From CAYMOV01 sp964392085 (GTDB taxonomy: Bacteria; Oederibacteriota; Muellerivitia; Muellerivitales; Muellerivitaceae), in contig CAYMOV010000104.1 in the NCBI GenBank assembly GCA_964392085.1, positions 1 through 8,121 on the forward strand: a DNA stretch of 8,121 bases. Direction: 5' to 3'. The notes under the pieces are model-generated. The model saw only the letters and a program-made list of their open reading frames with translations. It was not told where the DNA came from and made no database searches. Positions 1 through 6,735 of this stretch are shown here, piece after piece. Position 1 is the first letter of the stretch, and every line of letters begins with the position of its first letter. The position numbers and the translations under genes are program-made.

Positions 1-274
1 GTCGGTCCTTGGGACGCCTCGGTCGGGTTCACGGATTTCCCCATCTCATATTCAAGTCCGGCGAGCCATCATAGTCCCATTGTCGAGGGAAACCGGCCTG
101 GCCTGTTCGCCTTGGGCCGATAGGTCATAGCGGGCATCCGCGTTCACCCATCATTGGTCCGGTTCACGGGAAAACCGTTGGATTATTCGGTAAGTCGAAT
201 GCGGTGAACTCTCAAATTGAGACGATCAATCCGTAGGGGTATTCCGGGTTGCTGGGAAGGCCAGGATAACCGAC
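1..274. other. Gene-free left edge, downstream of the RND permease
   Basis: No coding region can be supported here. On the plus strand two frames stay open from the edge to stops near 121-128, but at about 40 codons they show no recognisable protein. On the minus strand an ATG at 44 opens a frame that runs off the edge, without a clear Shine-Dalgarno. I see no strong intrinsic terminator for the RND gene, only a weak hairpin near 164-179 (CGGTT pairing with AACCG) lacking a T-tract. The stretch is probably an ordinary spacer or the 3' region of the RND transcript. Confidence 0.5.
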
Positions 275-3200
275 TTAATCTTCCCCAATATGGAACTTCC
301 GGTTGCGTTCCAGCCGGGTAAGGATCGAGTAAACGTTCGGAACCACCAGCAGGGTGAGGAGCGTGGAAACGATCACGCCGCCGATGACCGCGATGGCCAT
401 GGGCACCCGGCTCTCGGCCCCGGGGCCGAAGGCCAGGGCCGCCGGGATGGCGCCCGCCACCGTGGCCACGGAGGTCATCAGGATGGGCCGCAGGCGCACG
501 GGACAGGCCTTCAACAGCGCCGACTTCACGGACTTCTCCCCACCCGCGCGCACTTGGTTGGTGTAGTCCACCAAGAGGATCGAGTTCTTCTTCACGATGC
601 CCATGAGCAGGACCAGGCCGATGAGGCTGTAGATGTTGACCGACTGGCGGCCCAGCCAAAGGGCCACGAAGGCCCCCGAGAAGCTGAAAGGCAGGGCCAT
701 CAGCACCGTCAGGGGGTCAATCAGGCTGTCGAACTGCGAGGCCAGCACCATGTAGGCCACCAAGATCCCCAACGCCAAGGCCACCAACAGGCTTTGGAAC
801 GATTCGTTGAAGGCCTGGGAGCTTCCGCTGAAGACCACGTGGTATTGGGGCGACAGGACCCGCTTCGAGATGGTCTCCACCGCCTTCAGGGCGTCCTGCT
901 GGGACTTGCCGGTGGCCACGTTGGCGGTGACCGTGATGGTCCGCTCGCGGTTGAGCCGGTCAATCTCCACCATCGAGCCCTTCTCCTCGACCTTCACGAG
1001 TTCCGAGAGCCGCACCATTTCGCCCCGGTTGTTCCGCACGAACAGGGCCTTCAACTTCTCGATGGGGTCCCCTTTGGCGTCCTCCACCTTCACCGTGATG
1101 TCGTACCGGTGCCCCCCCTGGGGATACTGCCCCACCACCACCCCGCCGATCATGGCGTTCACCGTGTCGCTGATCGTGGCCACGCTCACCCCGTTGGCCG
1201 CGGCTTTGGCCCGGTCGGGGATCACGTGGAATTCCGGCATGGCGGTGTTGTAGTTGTTGTCCAGGTCGGCGACCAAACCCGTCTTTTCGAGTTCGTTCAT
1301 GATCTGCTTCGTGCCGGCCGCCAACTGTTCCCAATCGGGCCCTTGGACGCCGAACTCCACGGGGAACCCCTTGGACACGGCGAAGTTGCGCGAGGCGAGA
1401 TCCTGGAGCGAGGCTTTGACATCGGGGATCTTCTTGAACGCCTTGCGGCAGGTGTCCATGAACTCGAATTGCCCGAGCTCGTGCCCCGCCTGGGGATCGA
1501 CGCCACGCTTCCCTTTGTCCTTCATCGTCACCAGCACGTTGCCGCTGTAGGCGTCGCCCGGGGACCCGCCCCCGACCTGGAGGACGTAGCGGTCCACCTC
1601 GGGGCGGCCGGCCAGGAACTTCTCGACCTCGGTGAAGCGTTGGTCCGAGAAGGCCAGGGACGAGCCGATGGGGGTCTTGAGGCGGATCGAGAAACGGCTT
1701 TGGTCCTCCTGGGGCAGAAACTCCTTGGGAAGGAACCCGATGGTCGAGAAGCTGCCGGCGAATAGGGCCAGCGAGACCAGGATGACCTTCCATGGCCGCT
1801 CCAGGCTCCAGGCCAACAGGGCGCCGTAGGTTTTAGTCACCCGGTCGAGGACCGCGTCCATCAGCCTCCCCAGGCGGGTGTGGTTCTGGCCGGCCTCCAC
1901 GAACTGTGAGCAGCGCATGGGGGTAAGGGTCAGGGCCTCCAGGAGCGACAGGAGCACGGCCGCCGTGATGGTCACGCCGAACTGGAAGAAGTACCGCCCG
2001 ATGATGCCCTTCATGAACACCACCGGCAGGAAGATGGCCACGATCGAGAGGGTGGCGGCCATGGCCGCGAAGGTGATTTCCCGGGCGCCGTCCAGGGCGG
2101 CATGGACCTTGTCTTTGCCCATCTCCTGGTGCCGGATGATGTTCTCCAAGACGATGATGGCGTCGTCCACCACGATGCCGATGGAGAGGCTCAGCCCCAG
2201 AAGGGTGAAGGTATTGAGGGTGAACCCGGAGAAGTAGAGGATGATGAAGGTACCCACGATCGAGGTGGGGATCGACAGGAGCACGTTGAGGGTGGAGGAC
2301 CAGGACCCGAGGAAAAGCCAGCACACCAGGGCCGTCAGCAGGGCGGCCATGACCAGCGTGAAGTTCAGCTCGCTCACGGCCTGCTCGATGTACCGGGAAC
2401 TGTCGAAGTTGATCCCCAGGTTCATGCCGGGCGGCAGGCCCTTGCGGATCTCCACCACCTTGGCCCGCACCGCCTTGGCCACCTCCACGGCGTTCGAGCC
2501 GCGCTGTTTGAGGATGCCGATCCCCACCCCGGGGACCCGGTTGGCCCGGCTATAGCCGAGCACGTCGGCTAGGCCTTCCTCGACCCGGGCGACCTGCTTC
2601 AGCCGGATCGGGAAGTAGTTCGGCTGCCCCCCCCTTTGGTTGATCGGGAGGTCCCCGAACTGGGAGACGGAGGCCGCCTCCCCCATGGTCCTCACGTAGA
2701 ACATGCGGTCCCCCGCATCATTCTCAACCTGCCCCGCCGGTTGTTCGGAATGCTCGTTCTGAACCGTGCTGACGACGTCGTTCACGGTCAGCTGGTATCG
2801 GTTGAGCTTTTTCGGGTCGACCCACACCCGAAGGTTCGGGTCGACGTAGCCCCGAAGGGAGATGTCCCCGACGCCCGAAACCATCGAGAACTGGTCCTTC
2901 AGGCGGTCCTTGGTGTAGACCATGAGGTCCCGCAGGGAATACTTGTCGCTTTCCAGGGTCAGCAGGAGGATCGGCTGGTCCTCGGGGTTGGTCTTCGAAA
3001 TCTGGATCGCCGTGACGTCCTTGGGGAGCTTGGACTGGACCTGGGCGACCTTGGCCTGGACGTCCGAGAGCGCCACGTCGATGTTGCGGTTGAGCTCGAA
3101 CTCGATGGTGACGGTGGCTTCGCTGTTCTCCGAGCGGGAGGTCACGTTTCGCACGCCCTCGATGCCCATGACGGCGTCTTCGACATAATCCACGATGTCG

Positions 3201-3382
3201 GTTTCGATGACGTCGGGGGCCGCCCCCTCCAGCCGCAGGTTCACCGAGACCACGGGGAAATCCACGTCGGGGAGCTGGCTGATCCCCATCCGGAGGAACG
3301 AGACGGCCCCGAAGATGATCAGGGCGCACATGATCATCCAGGCGAAGATGGGGCGGCGGATGGAGATATCGGAAAGCGTCAC
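275..3382 (-). CDS. RND (HAE1/AcrB-like) efflux permease, proton-driven inner-membrane pump
   Basis: A 1035-residue protein, close to the usual RND permease length (AcrB 1049). It begins with the typical TLSDISIRRPIFAWMI segment. The layout is standard: TM1 (about 11-31), first periplasmic porter and docking loop (about 32-337), TM2-6 (about 338-490), TM7 (about 532-552), second periplasmic loop (about 553-862) and TM8-12 (about 863-1021). The proton-relay residues are present: D406 and D407 in GIVVDDAII (AcrB D407/D408), K932 in MGIVKKNSI (AcrB K940), and R963 and T970 in RLRPILMT (AcrB R971/T978). An active proton/substrate antiporter exporting drugs or other amphiphiles across a diderm envelope is therefore likely. 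The substrate cannot be told. The start is GTG, supported by AAGGAA five bases upstream and by the family N-terminus. Such permeases usually sit beside a membrane-fusion gene; none is adjacent here, so the periplasmic and outer-membrane partners must be encoded elsewhere. It is intact, with no frameshift seen. Confidence 0.95.
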   Translation of the reverse strand: MTLSDISIRRPIFAWMIMCALIIFGAVSFLRMGISQLPDVDFPVVSVNLRLEGAAPDVIETDIVDYVEDAVMGIEGVRNVTSRSENSEATVTIEFELNRNIDVALSDVQAKVAQVQSKLPKDVTAIQISKTNPEDQPILLLTLESDKYSLRDLMVYTKDRLKDQFSMVSGVGDISLRGYVDPNLRVWVDPKKLNRYQLTVNDVVSTVQNEHSEQPAGQVENDAGDRMFYVRTMGEAASVSQFGDLPINQRGGQPNYFPIRLKQVARVEEGLADVLGYSRANRVPGVGIGILKQRGSNAVEVAKAVRAKVVEIRKGLPPGMNLGINFDSSRYIEQAVSELNFTLVMAALLTALVCWLFLGSWSSTLNVLLSIPTSIVGTFIILYFSGFTLNTFTLLGLSLSIGIVVDDAIIVLENIIRHQEMGKDKVHAALDGAREITFAAMAATLSIVAIFLPVVFMKGIIGRYFFQFGVTITAAVLLSLLEALTLTPMRCSQFVEAGQNHTRLGRLMDAVLDRVTKTYGALLAWSLERPWKVILVSLALFAGSFSTIGFLPKEFLPQEDQSRFSIRLKTPIGSSLAFSDQRFTEVEKFLAGRPEVDRYVLQVGGGSPGDAYSGNVLVTMKDKGKRGVDPQAGHELGQFEFMDTCRKAFKKIPDVKASLQDLASRNFAVSKGFPVEFGVQGPDWEQLAAGTKQIMNELEKTGLVADLDNNYNTAMPEFHVIPDRAKAAANGVSVATISDTVNAMIGGVVVGQYPQGGHRYDITVKVEDAKGDPIEKLKALFVRNNRGEMVRLSELVKVEEKGSMVEIDRLNRERTITVTANVATGKSQQDALKAVETISKRVLSPQYHVVFSGSSQAFNESFQSLLVALALGILVAYMVLASQFDSLIDPLTVLMALPFSFSGAFVALWLGRQSVNIYSLIGLVLLMGIVKKNSILLVDYTNQVRAGGEKSVKSALLKACPVRLRPILMTSVATVAGAIPAALAFGPGAESRVPMAIAVIGGVIVSTLLTLLVVPNVYSILTRLERNRKFHIGED

Positions 3383-3387
3383 ACGGG

Positions 3388-3393
3388 TTCCTT
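3388..3393 (-). promoter_or_regulatory. Shine-Dalgarno (AAGGAA) for the RND permease GTG start
   Basis: Read on the minus strand, AAGGAA lies five bases before the GTG at 3382. This supports GTG as the start and agrees with where RND permease N-termini normally begin. An AT-rich TATATA lies just upstream, but I could not pair it with a convincing -35 element. Confidence 0.7.
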
Positions 3394-3540
3394 ATATATG
3401 GATTACTGGCGGTTTGCCCACACGGCCGATTCCAACTTGATCCCCGTGGGTGGGGCTACGATCGGACGTTTCCCCCGGGTGGTGGGTGTCGAACAGGGTC
3501 CCCATTATGCCGAATTCCCAGGGTTCGACCGGGGCGAGAC

Positions 3541-3572
3541 TTGAAATGTCGGGAGACGGTCCTTAATTTCAA
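3541..3572. repeat. Inverted repeat TTGAAAT-N18-ATTTCAA upstream of the RND gene
   Basis: Perfect 7-bp arms at 3541-3547 and 3566-3572 are separated by 18 bp, about 160 bp upstream of the RND start. A dyad in front of an efflux gene could be a repressor operator, but no regulator gene is visible in the window and the arms are short enough to arise by chance. The function is inference only. Confidence 0.3.
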
Positions 3573-3645
3573 CACAGATGGGATGTCTGACCGGGCAAAA
3601 CGGCCGGTCGGGCCCGCGATAAAAGCCTTCAATACCTGCGAAAAA

Positions 3646-3730
3646 TGGTGCGGATGGAGGGAGTCGAACCCTCACGCCTTGTGAGCACTAGTACCTGAAA
3701 CTAGCGCGTCTGCCATTCCGCCACATCCGC
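3646..3730 (-). tRNA. tRNA-Leu, anticodon CAG, CCA encoded
   Basis: The minus strand folds as a complete class II tRNA of 85 nt. The acceptor stem is GCGGATG/CATCCGC (7 bp). The D-arm region is followed by the anticodon stem CTAGT/ACTAG (5 bp, perfect). The loop is TTCAGGT, giving anticodon CAG (3697-3695), which reads the leucine codon CUG. A long variable arm, typical of tRNA-Leu, has a short stem (GCT/GGC). The T arm is GAGGG-TTCGACT-CCCTC. The 3' CCA is encoded (3648-3646) and directly followed by five T. CUG is a major leucine codon in high-GC genomes, which fits the strong promoter upstream. The gene stands alone, with no second tRNA seen next to it. Confidence 0.97.
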
Positions 3731-3784
3731 ATGGATAAAACCCAAGACCGGCGGGGGCCAGGGGCTTGCCTAATAAGGTGGCGT

Positions 3785-3814
3785 AGTATAAAGTGGCCTA
3801 TCTAAACGTGTCAA
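3785..3814 (-). promoter_or_regulatory. Sigma70-type promoter of tRNA-Leu(CAG)
   Basis: On the minus strand a perfect -35 box TTGACA (3814-3809) is followed by an 18-bp spacer and a -10 box TATACT (3790-3785, five of six consensus bases). Transcription would start near 3778, leaving a 5' leader of roughly 48 nt before the mature tRNA, to be removed by RNase P. The bases after the -10 box (ACGCCACC) form a GC-rich discriminator of the kind linked in other bacteria to growth-rate or stringent control of stable RNA genes. That regulatory reading is inference. Confidence 0.8.
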
Positions 3815-3946
3815 GAAACAGCGATCGACTTCCCCTCCAAGTTGCTCCCTCCGTTTCCCCTCGTTTGACCCCCGACGTTTGCGAACCCGCTTTGGGTACG
3901 TCCTCACCCCCGCCGAAGGCCCCTTTGGGCCCCGGTACAACCTTGA

Positions 3947-3951
3947 AAGGA
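3947..3951 (+). promoter_or_regulatory. Shine-Dalgarno (AAGGA) fixing a TTG start for rnr
   Basis: AAGGA is followed by a T-rich ten-base spacer and then TTG at 3962. No ATG or GTG with a comparable ribosome-binding site lies nearby in frame, so TTG is the best-supported start. A small GC-rich hairpin (GGCCC-CTTT-GGGCC, 3918-3931) sits about 15 bases upstream of this site in the leader. Confidence 0.65.
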
Positions 3952-3961
3952 TTTTTTTAAA

Positions 3962-6022
3962 TTGTCGAGAAAGAAAAACAAGCACCAGTCCCACCATCCG
4001 AAGGCCCAAGGGAAGGGCCACGGGCCCAAACCGCCCCGGCCCCAGCACCGGCCCACCGCCAAGGGTCCCCGGTCCCAGGGACCGTCACAGGACCGATCCC
4101 ATGACCGCTCCCAGGGTCGCCCCGGCGCCCGGGAAGTGGTCGGCATCGTCCAGGCCAGCGACCGCGGTTTCGGCTTCTTCATTCCCGAGGACGGCACCGG
4201 CGACGCCTTCCTGAACCCGCGCGAAATGCGAAACCTGGTCAACGGCGACACCATCAAGGCCCGGGTCACCCCGGACCGCCAGGAAGGGCGCTTCAGCGCC
4301 GAAGTCCTTTCCATCGTCAAGCGCAAGAACACCACCCTGGTCGGCACCCTGTCCCGCGAGAGCGGCCATTGGACGCTCAAGCCTGAGGATCCCCGGATCC
4401 CACACTGGGTCAAGCTGCTCCCGGGTAAGGTCGAGGGCAAGGCCGGCGAGAAGGCCGTGGCCCGCATCACCCGTTGGCCCGGCGAGGGCCCCGGAATGGA
4501 AGGCATCCTCGAGGAAATCCTCGGCTCAGGCGAAGAACCCGGCGTCGACATGCTGGTGGTCATCCGCAAGCACCAATGGCCCGACCGGTTCCCCGCGGAG
4601 GCCGAGCGCCAGGCCGAGAAACTGCCGGAGAACCCCGGGGAGGCCGACTTCAAGGGCCGCCTGGACCTCCGGAAGGTCCCCCTCCTGACCATCGACGGCA
4701 AGGACGCCCGGGATTTCGACGACGCGGTCTCTTTGGAAAACCTGCCGGACGGCGGTTGGAAGCTCGGCGTCCACATCGCCGACGTGTCGCATTACGTCCA
4801 GCCGGGTTCCCCCCTGGACCTGTCGGCCCGGGAACGGTCCACCAGCCTTTACCTGCCGGACCGGGTGCTCCCCATGTTCCCCCACAGCCTCTCGGACGGG
4901 CTCTGCTCGCTCCGCGAGGGGGTGCCCCGCCTCACCGTCAGCGCCTTCCTGGAATACGACCGGGACGGCAACCCGGGCCGCACCCACTTCGCCTCCACGG
5001 TCATCCTGAGCCGCCGCCGGGGCATCTACGATGAGATCCAGAGGATGCTGGACGGCACCGCCGACGGGGAGATCCGCCGCAAGTACGAGGACCTGCTCCC
5101 CATGCTCCGGGAAATGGTCAAGTTGTCCGCCCTCATCCGTCTCCGCCGGGAGGCGGCCGGTTCCCTCGACTTCGACCTGCCCGAGGTCCGGGCCGTGTTG
5201 GACGAGAAAGGCGTCGCCATCGACGTGCGCAAGGTCGAGCGCCTGGGCACCCACAAGCTGATCGAGGACTTCATGGTGGCGGCCAACGAGGCCGTGGCCA
5301 CCTTCCTCACCCAACGCAAGGCGCCGGCCCTCTACCGCATCCACGAGCCGCCCAGCGCCGAGGATTCCTCGGACCTGGCCGCGGTGCTGAAGGCCTACCG
5401 CATCCCCTTCAAGGAAGGCGCCCTATCCACCCCCTTAGGGTTACAGGACCTCCTGAAGCGCATCAAGGGCCACCCCCTGGAGGCCACCCTCACGACCCTG
5501 ACGCTCCGGTCCCTCACCATGGCGGTCTACGCCACGAGGAACGCGGGCCACTTCGGCCTGGGCCTCAAGTCCTACTGCCACTTCACCTCCCCCATCCGCC
5601 GGTATCCCGACGTGGTGGTGCACCGGGCGCTGAAATTGGCCCTGGGCGAGTCGGGCGGCCACCGGGACAACGACCTGGCGCCCCTGGGCAAGCACACCAG
5701 CCTTCAGGAACGCGCGGCCGAGAAGGCCGAGCGGGAGGGCCAAAAGGTCAAGCAATTGGGTTTCATGGAAAAGAAGATCGGCGAGACCGCCGAGGGCCGG
5801 GTCACCCACCTGACCGCCAAGGGCTGTTTCGTGGAACTGGACCCCTGGGGCGTGGAGGGCTTCATCCCCATGGAGATGCTGTCCGGGGGGCCCTACCAGT
5901 TCGACGAGGTCCACTTGAGGTTCTCGGGCCGGCGCGGCCAGATCAAGATGGGCGACCCCATGAGGGTGCGGATCGACTCCGTGGACCGGGTGCTCCAGCG
6001 CCTCGGCCTGAAACAGCTATAG
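3962..6022 (+). CDS. rnr: Ribonuclease R family 3'-5' exoribonuclease
   Basis: A 686-residue RNase II/R family enzyme that would degrade RNA processively from the 3' end. Domains in order: a low-complexity basic tail rich in Lys, His, Pro, Gln and Gly (1-56); a first cold-shock OB fold (57-121, with RGFGFFIPED); a second OB region (about 122-210); the RNB catalytic domain (about 230-560); and a C-terminal S1 domain (about 604-676). The metal-binding motif is TIDGKDARDFDDAV with D245, D251, D253 and D254, matching the four catalytic aspartates of the family. SLYLPDRVLPMFP (Y297) and HFTSPIRRYPD (R546, R547) are also present. It is shorter than E. coli RNase R (813 residues), lacking the N-terminal helix-turn-helix domain and the long basic C-terminal tail, but its motifs favour RNase R over RNase II. 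The start is TTG. smpB lies downstream on the same strand, so a role in tmRNA-linked decay of non-stop mRNA is likely. Confidence 0.93.
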   Translation: MSRKKNKHQSHHPKAQGKGHGPKPPRPQHRPTAKGPRSQGPSQDRSHDRSQGRPGAREVVGIVQASDRGFGFFIPEDGTGDAFLNPREMRNLVNGDTIKARVTPDRQEGRFSAEVLSIVKRKNTTLVGTLSRESGHWTLKPEDPRIPHWVKLLPGKVEGKAGEKAVARITRWPGEGPGMEGILEEILGSGEEPGVDMLVVIRKHQWPDRFPAEAERQAEKLPENPGEADFKGRLDLRKVPLLTIDGKDARDFDDAVSLENLPDGGWKLGVHIADVSHYVQPGSPLDLSARERSTSLYLPDRVLPMFPHSLSDGLCSLREGVPRLTVSAFLEYDRDGNPGRTHFASTVILSRRRGIYDEIQRMLDGTADGEIRRKYEDLLPMLREMVKLSALIRLRREAAGSLDFDLPEVRAVLDEKGVAIDVRKVERLGTHKLIEDFMVAANEAVATFLTQRKAPALYRIHEPPSAEDSSDLAAVLKAYRIPFKEGALSTPLGLQDLLKRIKGHPLEATLTTLTLRSLTMAVYATRNAGHFGLGLKSYCHFTSPIRRYPDVVVHRALKLALGESGGHRDNDLAPLGKHTSLQERAAEKAEREGQKVKQLGFMEKKIGETAEGRVTHLTAKGCFVELDPWGVEGFIPMEMLSGGPYQFDEVHLRFSGRRGQIKMGDPMRVRIDSVDRVLQRLGLKQL

Positions 6023-6033
6023 GCAATAGGCTC

Positions 6034-6212
6034 TTTCACCACCAAGATCACCAAGGTCACCAAGTAGATCTCAACAGCCTTTAAACAGCTCAAGCAACTT
6101 GGTGATCTTGAAGGATTCCAGAAAAGAACAGCCCTGTCATTAATGCCAAGTTCACCAAATGGGTTTGTTGTTTGAATCAAACTTGGTGGTCTTGGTGACC
6201 TTGGTGGTGAAA
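6034..6212. repeat. Palindromic element with 9-bp-period CACCAAG arms, between rnr and smpB
   Basis: The outer arms 6034-6065 and 6181-6212 are inverted copies matching at 29 of 32 positions. Each arm contains three CACCAAG units at an exact 9-bp period (6040, 6049, 6058) or their reverse complement CTTGGTG (6182, 6191, 6200). Inside lie two more clusters of opposite sense: CTTGGTGATCTTG at 6098-6110 and a degenerate CCAAG/CACCAAA pair at 6146-6159. Unit orientations therefore read three forward, two reverse, two forward, three reverse. The 13 bases at 6043-6055 are a perfect reverse complement of 6098-6110, so a local hairpin competes with the long stem. The core is more AT-rich than the flanking genes. 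No coding sequence or clear target-site duplication is seen. It is probably a MITE- or REP-like repeat and could also act as an RNA structure between the two genes. Confidence 0.85.
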
Positions 6213-6248
6213 CCTTTTGATTTTGTGCCTTGTTCCAACGCCCTTAGG

Positions 6249-6254
6249 TAAAAT
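6249..6254 (+). promoter_or_regulatory. Extended -10-like box TAAAAT directing a leaderless smpB transcript
   Basis: TAAAAT is followed by exactly six bases and then the ATG of smpB at 6261, which would put the transcription start at or next to the A of ATG. There is no usable Shine-Dalgarno between them; AGG at 6246-6248 is too distant and overlaps the upstream side of the box. This TANNNT-N6-ATG pattern is the known signature of leaderless genes in several bacterial lineages. No good -35 box at 17 bp is seen. Confidence 0.5.
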
Positions 6255-6260
6255 AGCGCC

Positions 6261-6731
6261 ATGACGACCGACCACAGCCCCTCGGTGTACAACCGGAAGG
6301 CCCACCATGACTACGCCGTCCTCGAGAGCTTCGAGGTCGGCCTGGTCCTGAAGGGCACCGAGGTGAAGTCCATCCGGGCCGGTAAGGCCCAACTCCACGA
6401 GTCCTTCGCCCGCATCGAGCGGGGCGAGGTTTGGCTCTACAACATGCACGTGGCGCCCTATGACCACGGCAACATCTACAATATGGACCCCATCCGAAAG
6501 CGTAAGCTCCTTTTGAAGAAAAAGGAGATCGGCAAACTGGACTCGAAGATCCGCGAGAAGGGGCTGACCCTCATCCCCTTAAAGATGTATTTCACGAGGG
6601 GGATGGCCAAGATCCAGCTGGCCATGGCCAAGGGAAAGACCCACGGGGACAAGCGGGAGAGCCTGAAGTTGAAGGAAGCCAGCCGTGACATCGACCGGGC
6701 CATGAGCAGCAGGCAGAAAAGGCGTTTTTAA
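6261..6731 (+). CDS. smpB: SsrA-binding protein SmpB (trans-translation)
   Basis: A 156-residue protein of normal SmpB length. SmpB binds the tRNA-like domain of tmRNA and brings it to ribosomes stalled at the 3' end of broken mRNAs, allowing peptide tagging and ribosome release. Family motifs in order: YNRKAHHDY (10-18), LVLKGTEVKSIRAGKA (29-44, the OB-fold core that contacts tmRNA), DPIRKRKLLLKKKEI (76-90), PLKMYFTRGMAKIQLAMAKGKTHGDKRE (106-133) and a basic C-terminal tail ending in SSRQKRRF, which in the family enters the ribosomal mRNA channel. The ATG start fits the family N-terminus, has no Shine-Dalgarno and follows a -10-like box by six bases. rnr lies 238 bp upstream on the same strand; the spacer is mostly a palindromic repeat, so smpB probably has its own promoter. 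No tmRNA gene is visible in the window. Confidence 0.97.
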   Translation: MTTDHSPSVYNRKAHHDYAVLESFEVGLVLKGTEVKSIRAGKAQLHESFARIERGEVWLYNMHVAPYDHGNIYNMDPIRKRKLLLKKKEIGKLDSKIREKGLTLIPLKMYFTRGMAKIQLAMAKGKTHGDKRESLKLKEASRDIDRAMSSRQKRRF

Positions 6732-6735
6732 AAGT

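Larger units (their letters stand above)
3383..3645. other. Intergenic spacer between tRNA-Leu and the RND permease, with small inverted repeats
   Basis: There is no gene in this 263-bp gap, which must contain the 5' region of the RND gene. It holds three small dyads: GTCGAAC/GTTCGAC (3488-3494 with 3523-3529), TTGAAAT/ATTTCAA (3541-3547 with 3566-3572) and GACCGG/CCGGTC (3589-3594 with 3604-3609, nine-base loop). The last lies 37 bases past the tRNA 3' end and could form a hairpin in the tRNA transcript, but no T-tract follows it. A run of five T directly follows the tRNA CCA (3645-3641, minus strand). No sigma70 promoter for the RND gene stood out, so its promoter here, or read-through from the tRNA, remains open. 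Confidence 0.5.

Noticed and set aside
1..44. Minus-strand ATG at 44 opening a frame toward the left edge, possibly the next gene after RND
   Set aside because: Only about 14 codons are visible, there is no convincing Shine-Dalgarno and the peptide is not recognisable; it needs sequence to the left.
290..1765. Long open plus-strand frame (491 codons) antisense to the RND gene
   Set aside because: It is composed of low-complexity His/Gly/Arg/Asp-rich sequence typical of antisense frames in GC-rich genes, and lies fully inside a clear RND permease.
3520..3529. AGGGTTCGAC, identical to part of the tRNA-Leu T arm, as a possible attachment-site remnant
   Set aside because: Only 10 bp, in opposite orientation to the tRNA, and it does not extend into the acceptor stem. 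No integrase or second copy of the tRNA 3' end was seen.
2636..3544. Open plus-strand frame (302 codons) over the 5' end of the RND gene and its upstream spacer
   Set aside because: Antisense shadow with no recognisable protein family and no ribosome-binding site; the RND frame explains the coding signal.
3589..3609. GC-rich hairpin after tRNA-Leu as an intrinsic terminator
   Set aside because: The stem is only 6 bp with a nine-base loop, and no T-tract follows it in the direction of tRNA transcription.
3766..3792. Possible divergent promoter for rnr (TTGCCT, 15-bp spacer, TATAAA)
   Set aside because: The -35 box matches poorly and the spacer is short. The TATAAA overlaps the tRNA -10 box on the other strand, which already explains the AT-rich stretch.
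6023..6260. tmRNA (ssrA) gene in the gap beside smpB
   Set aside because: No tRNA-like acceptor/T-arm ends and no tag reading frame ending in an AA-rich peptide could be recognised; the gap is explained by the palindromic element and the smpB promoter.
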